Shown: positions 63,055 to 64,000 of the stretch, piece after piece
Numbering within the stretch: position 1 is the stretch's first letter
Layout: every line of letters starts with the position of its first letter
DNA from: Kappaphycus alvarezii
Lineage: Eukaryota; Rhodophyta; Florideophyceae; Gigartinales; Solieriaceae
Assembly: GCA_002205965.3 (NCBI GenBank)
Contig: NADL03000697.1
Coordinates: 124,001 to 188,000, forward strand
Direction: 5' to 3'
Length of the DNA: 64,000 nucleotides
The notes under the pieces: generated by a model
Told to the model about the DNA's origin: nothing
What the model saw: the letters and a program-made list of their open reading frames with translations, nothing else
Database searches by the model: none
Program-made: the position numbers and the translations under genes

Positions 63055-64000
63055 TGATAGGGGTAAATCGGCAGGGGAGGAGATTCTCAGAACCAATTAC
63101 CCTGAGAAAGAGGTGTTGCGAGCGACAAAAGTGCTGCCGTGGTATTGTTGAACGAACAAAAGGGAGTGTATATAGAAGAGAGTTGAGGAAGCTACATGCA
63201 AGTATAAAAGGGGCAGGGTCTACCACCGACGCTCTTCGACTAGCGTAAGAAAAAGTTTTCTTGGGTCTGAAGTTGACTCTCAACTTCCTACTACTCGGGA
63301 CTTGGCTTGAAGTTGTCTGCCAACTTGCTTGACCTCTCCATGAGGAAGCAGTTTACTCAGCTTTTATAGACTTTTGGCTACACCTAATTTCCGAAGAAAA
63401 CTACAGAAGCTACCACGAAATGCAGAGAAACAATTTGTAGAGATGATAAACTCTAAACAAAATATACTTAAGAAACTAACAATCAGTAAGGTCCTCTTAT
63501 TTCCCATTCTCTAAATCAGATCCAAACAACTCCTCTAAAATATCCATGCTGTCCAAGCAGTCCCCACAAATATCTGCGAATGGCTCACAGCTCTCTATTT
63601 CCCCCTGGGAGATATCTAGACTACTAAAGATATCGACATCCGGTTCCATCGTGGGCACAACTTGATCCATACTCTCCATTCCAGGCCCCACCAGTCCAAC
63701 ACTTTCCATGCCCCCTGTTCCCTCATCCTCCTCCTCCTCCTCCTCCTCTTCCTCCTCCCCATCCTCCTCCTCCTCCTCATCCTCTTCCTCCTCTTCCTCC
63801 TCCTCATCTTCCTCCTCCTCATCTTCCTCCTCCTCCTCCTCATCTTCCTCATCCTCCTCCTCCTCCTCCTCCTGAGCCTCGTACACTAGCTCAGGGGCTA
63901 ACCATTCTCGAAGGACTCCCCGCTCTCCTCCTCGACCTTCTCAGCCTCTCCCGGACTTACCTCCCTCGCTTCTTCTTCTATGAAGAGGCGGCGAACGAAC
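63055..64000 (-). mobile_element. LTR with internal acidic ORF (copy H), runs off the window
   Basis: Starts TGATAGGGGTAAATCGGC and is very close to the gypsy LTR R/U5 half up to about 63390 (TTTATAGACTTTTGGC). Beyond this lies the acidic ORF on the minus strand. The 5' end of the LTR is outside the window. Confidence 0.75.
63497..64000 (-). CDS. LTR-internal acidic protein (copy H), partial at the window edge
   Basis: The longest readable copy of the family. On the minus strand it reads LREWLAPELVYEAQ, then about 50 almost uninterrupted Asp/Glu residues, a GTGGMESVGLVGPGMESMDQ block, VVPTMEPDVDIFSSLDISQG, FADICGDC and the C-terminus MDILEELFGSDLENGK-stop (63497-63499). The frame is open from 63942 to the stop. 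A stop near 63941 breaks the link to the N-terminal blocks, which are partly outside the window. Highly acidic, no membrane span, no signal peptide. The Glu run is encoded by GAG/GAA/GAT triplets and may vary in length. The plus-strand Leu-rich frame here is a shadow. Function unknown; an LTR-encoded regulatory protein is a guess. Confidence 0.6.

Noticed and set aside
63662-63889. Leu-rich plus-strand ORF that looks like a membrane protein
   Set aside because: It is the antisense of the Glu-rich acidic ORF; CTC/TTC codons arise from GAG/GAA.

Overview
This window is eukaryotic and repeat-dense. It reads like part of a transposon-bloated genome of a microbial eukaryote, either a filamentous or parasitic protist such as an oomycete, or an early-diverging fungus. 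The grounds are Ty3/gypsy, Ty1/copia, several non-LTR retrotransposons and a cut-and-paste DDE transposase lying together in AT-rich DNA, very few host genes, and no bacterial signals such as operons or Shine-Dalgarno sites. The DDE remnant near 2 kb resembles, from memory, a transposase family common in oomycetes. That is a weak hint and no search was run. I see no rRNA, tRNA or CRISPR.

Layout. 0-17 kb holds decayed elements: an LTR remnant at the left edge, a DDE transposase pseudogene (1.7-2.8 kb), an unidentified decayed coding stretch (4-6.4 kb), an LTR remnant (7 kb), non-LTR fragments (8.8-10.1 kb), a gene-free AT-rich stretch (10.3-13.7 kb), a copia RNase H remnant (13.8-14.2 kb) and a diverged LTR (14.5-15.5 kb). 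At 17.9-19.3 kb there is a solo LTR bounded by a 4-bp duplication that carries a protein-coding region inside the LTR. The only large intact host-like gene is an intronless ubiquitin-specific protease (21.5-23.7 kb). It sits between two tail-to-tail 3' ends of one non-LTR family.

Two nearly identical 7.5-kb Ty3/gypsy elements lie in opposite orientation at 25.9-33.5 kb (minus) and 42.1-49.6 kb (plus). Both cut into copies of the same non-LTR family, which has a C-terminal zinc knuckle and restriction-like endonuclease. The plus copy has a clean CCCG duplication; the minus copy has none. Each gypsy element encodes Gag with two CCHC knuckles, an aspartic protease, an acidic linker, reverse transcriptase, RNase H and integrase. 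Beyond the integrase there is a C-terminal extension with two tandem homologous domains of about 110 residues that I do not recognise. From 51 to 61 kb there are many short 3'-terminal non-LTR fragments sharing a motif around AGTAAAACACCC, one possible small host gene (56.8-57.3 kb) and further LTRs. The right edge (62.4-64 kb) holds two abutting LTR remnants.

Most notable observations. (1) A family of LTRs related to the gypsy LTR carries an open reading frame in its U3 half, encoding an acidic protein with conserved N- and C-terminal blocks and a SUMO-interaction-like motif. Eight related copies or remnants occur here, and one is framed by a target-site duplication. (2) The gypsy Pol carries a duplicated C-terminal domain. 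(3) The gypsy RT frame begins at a TAATG stop/start overlap. Nearly all differences I found between the two gypsy copies are single-base changes in homopolymer runs, so some apparent frameshifts in this window may be consensus errors rather than true decay.
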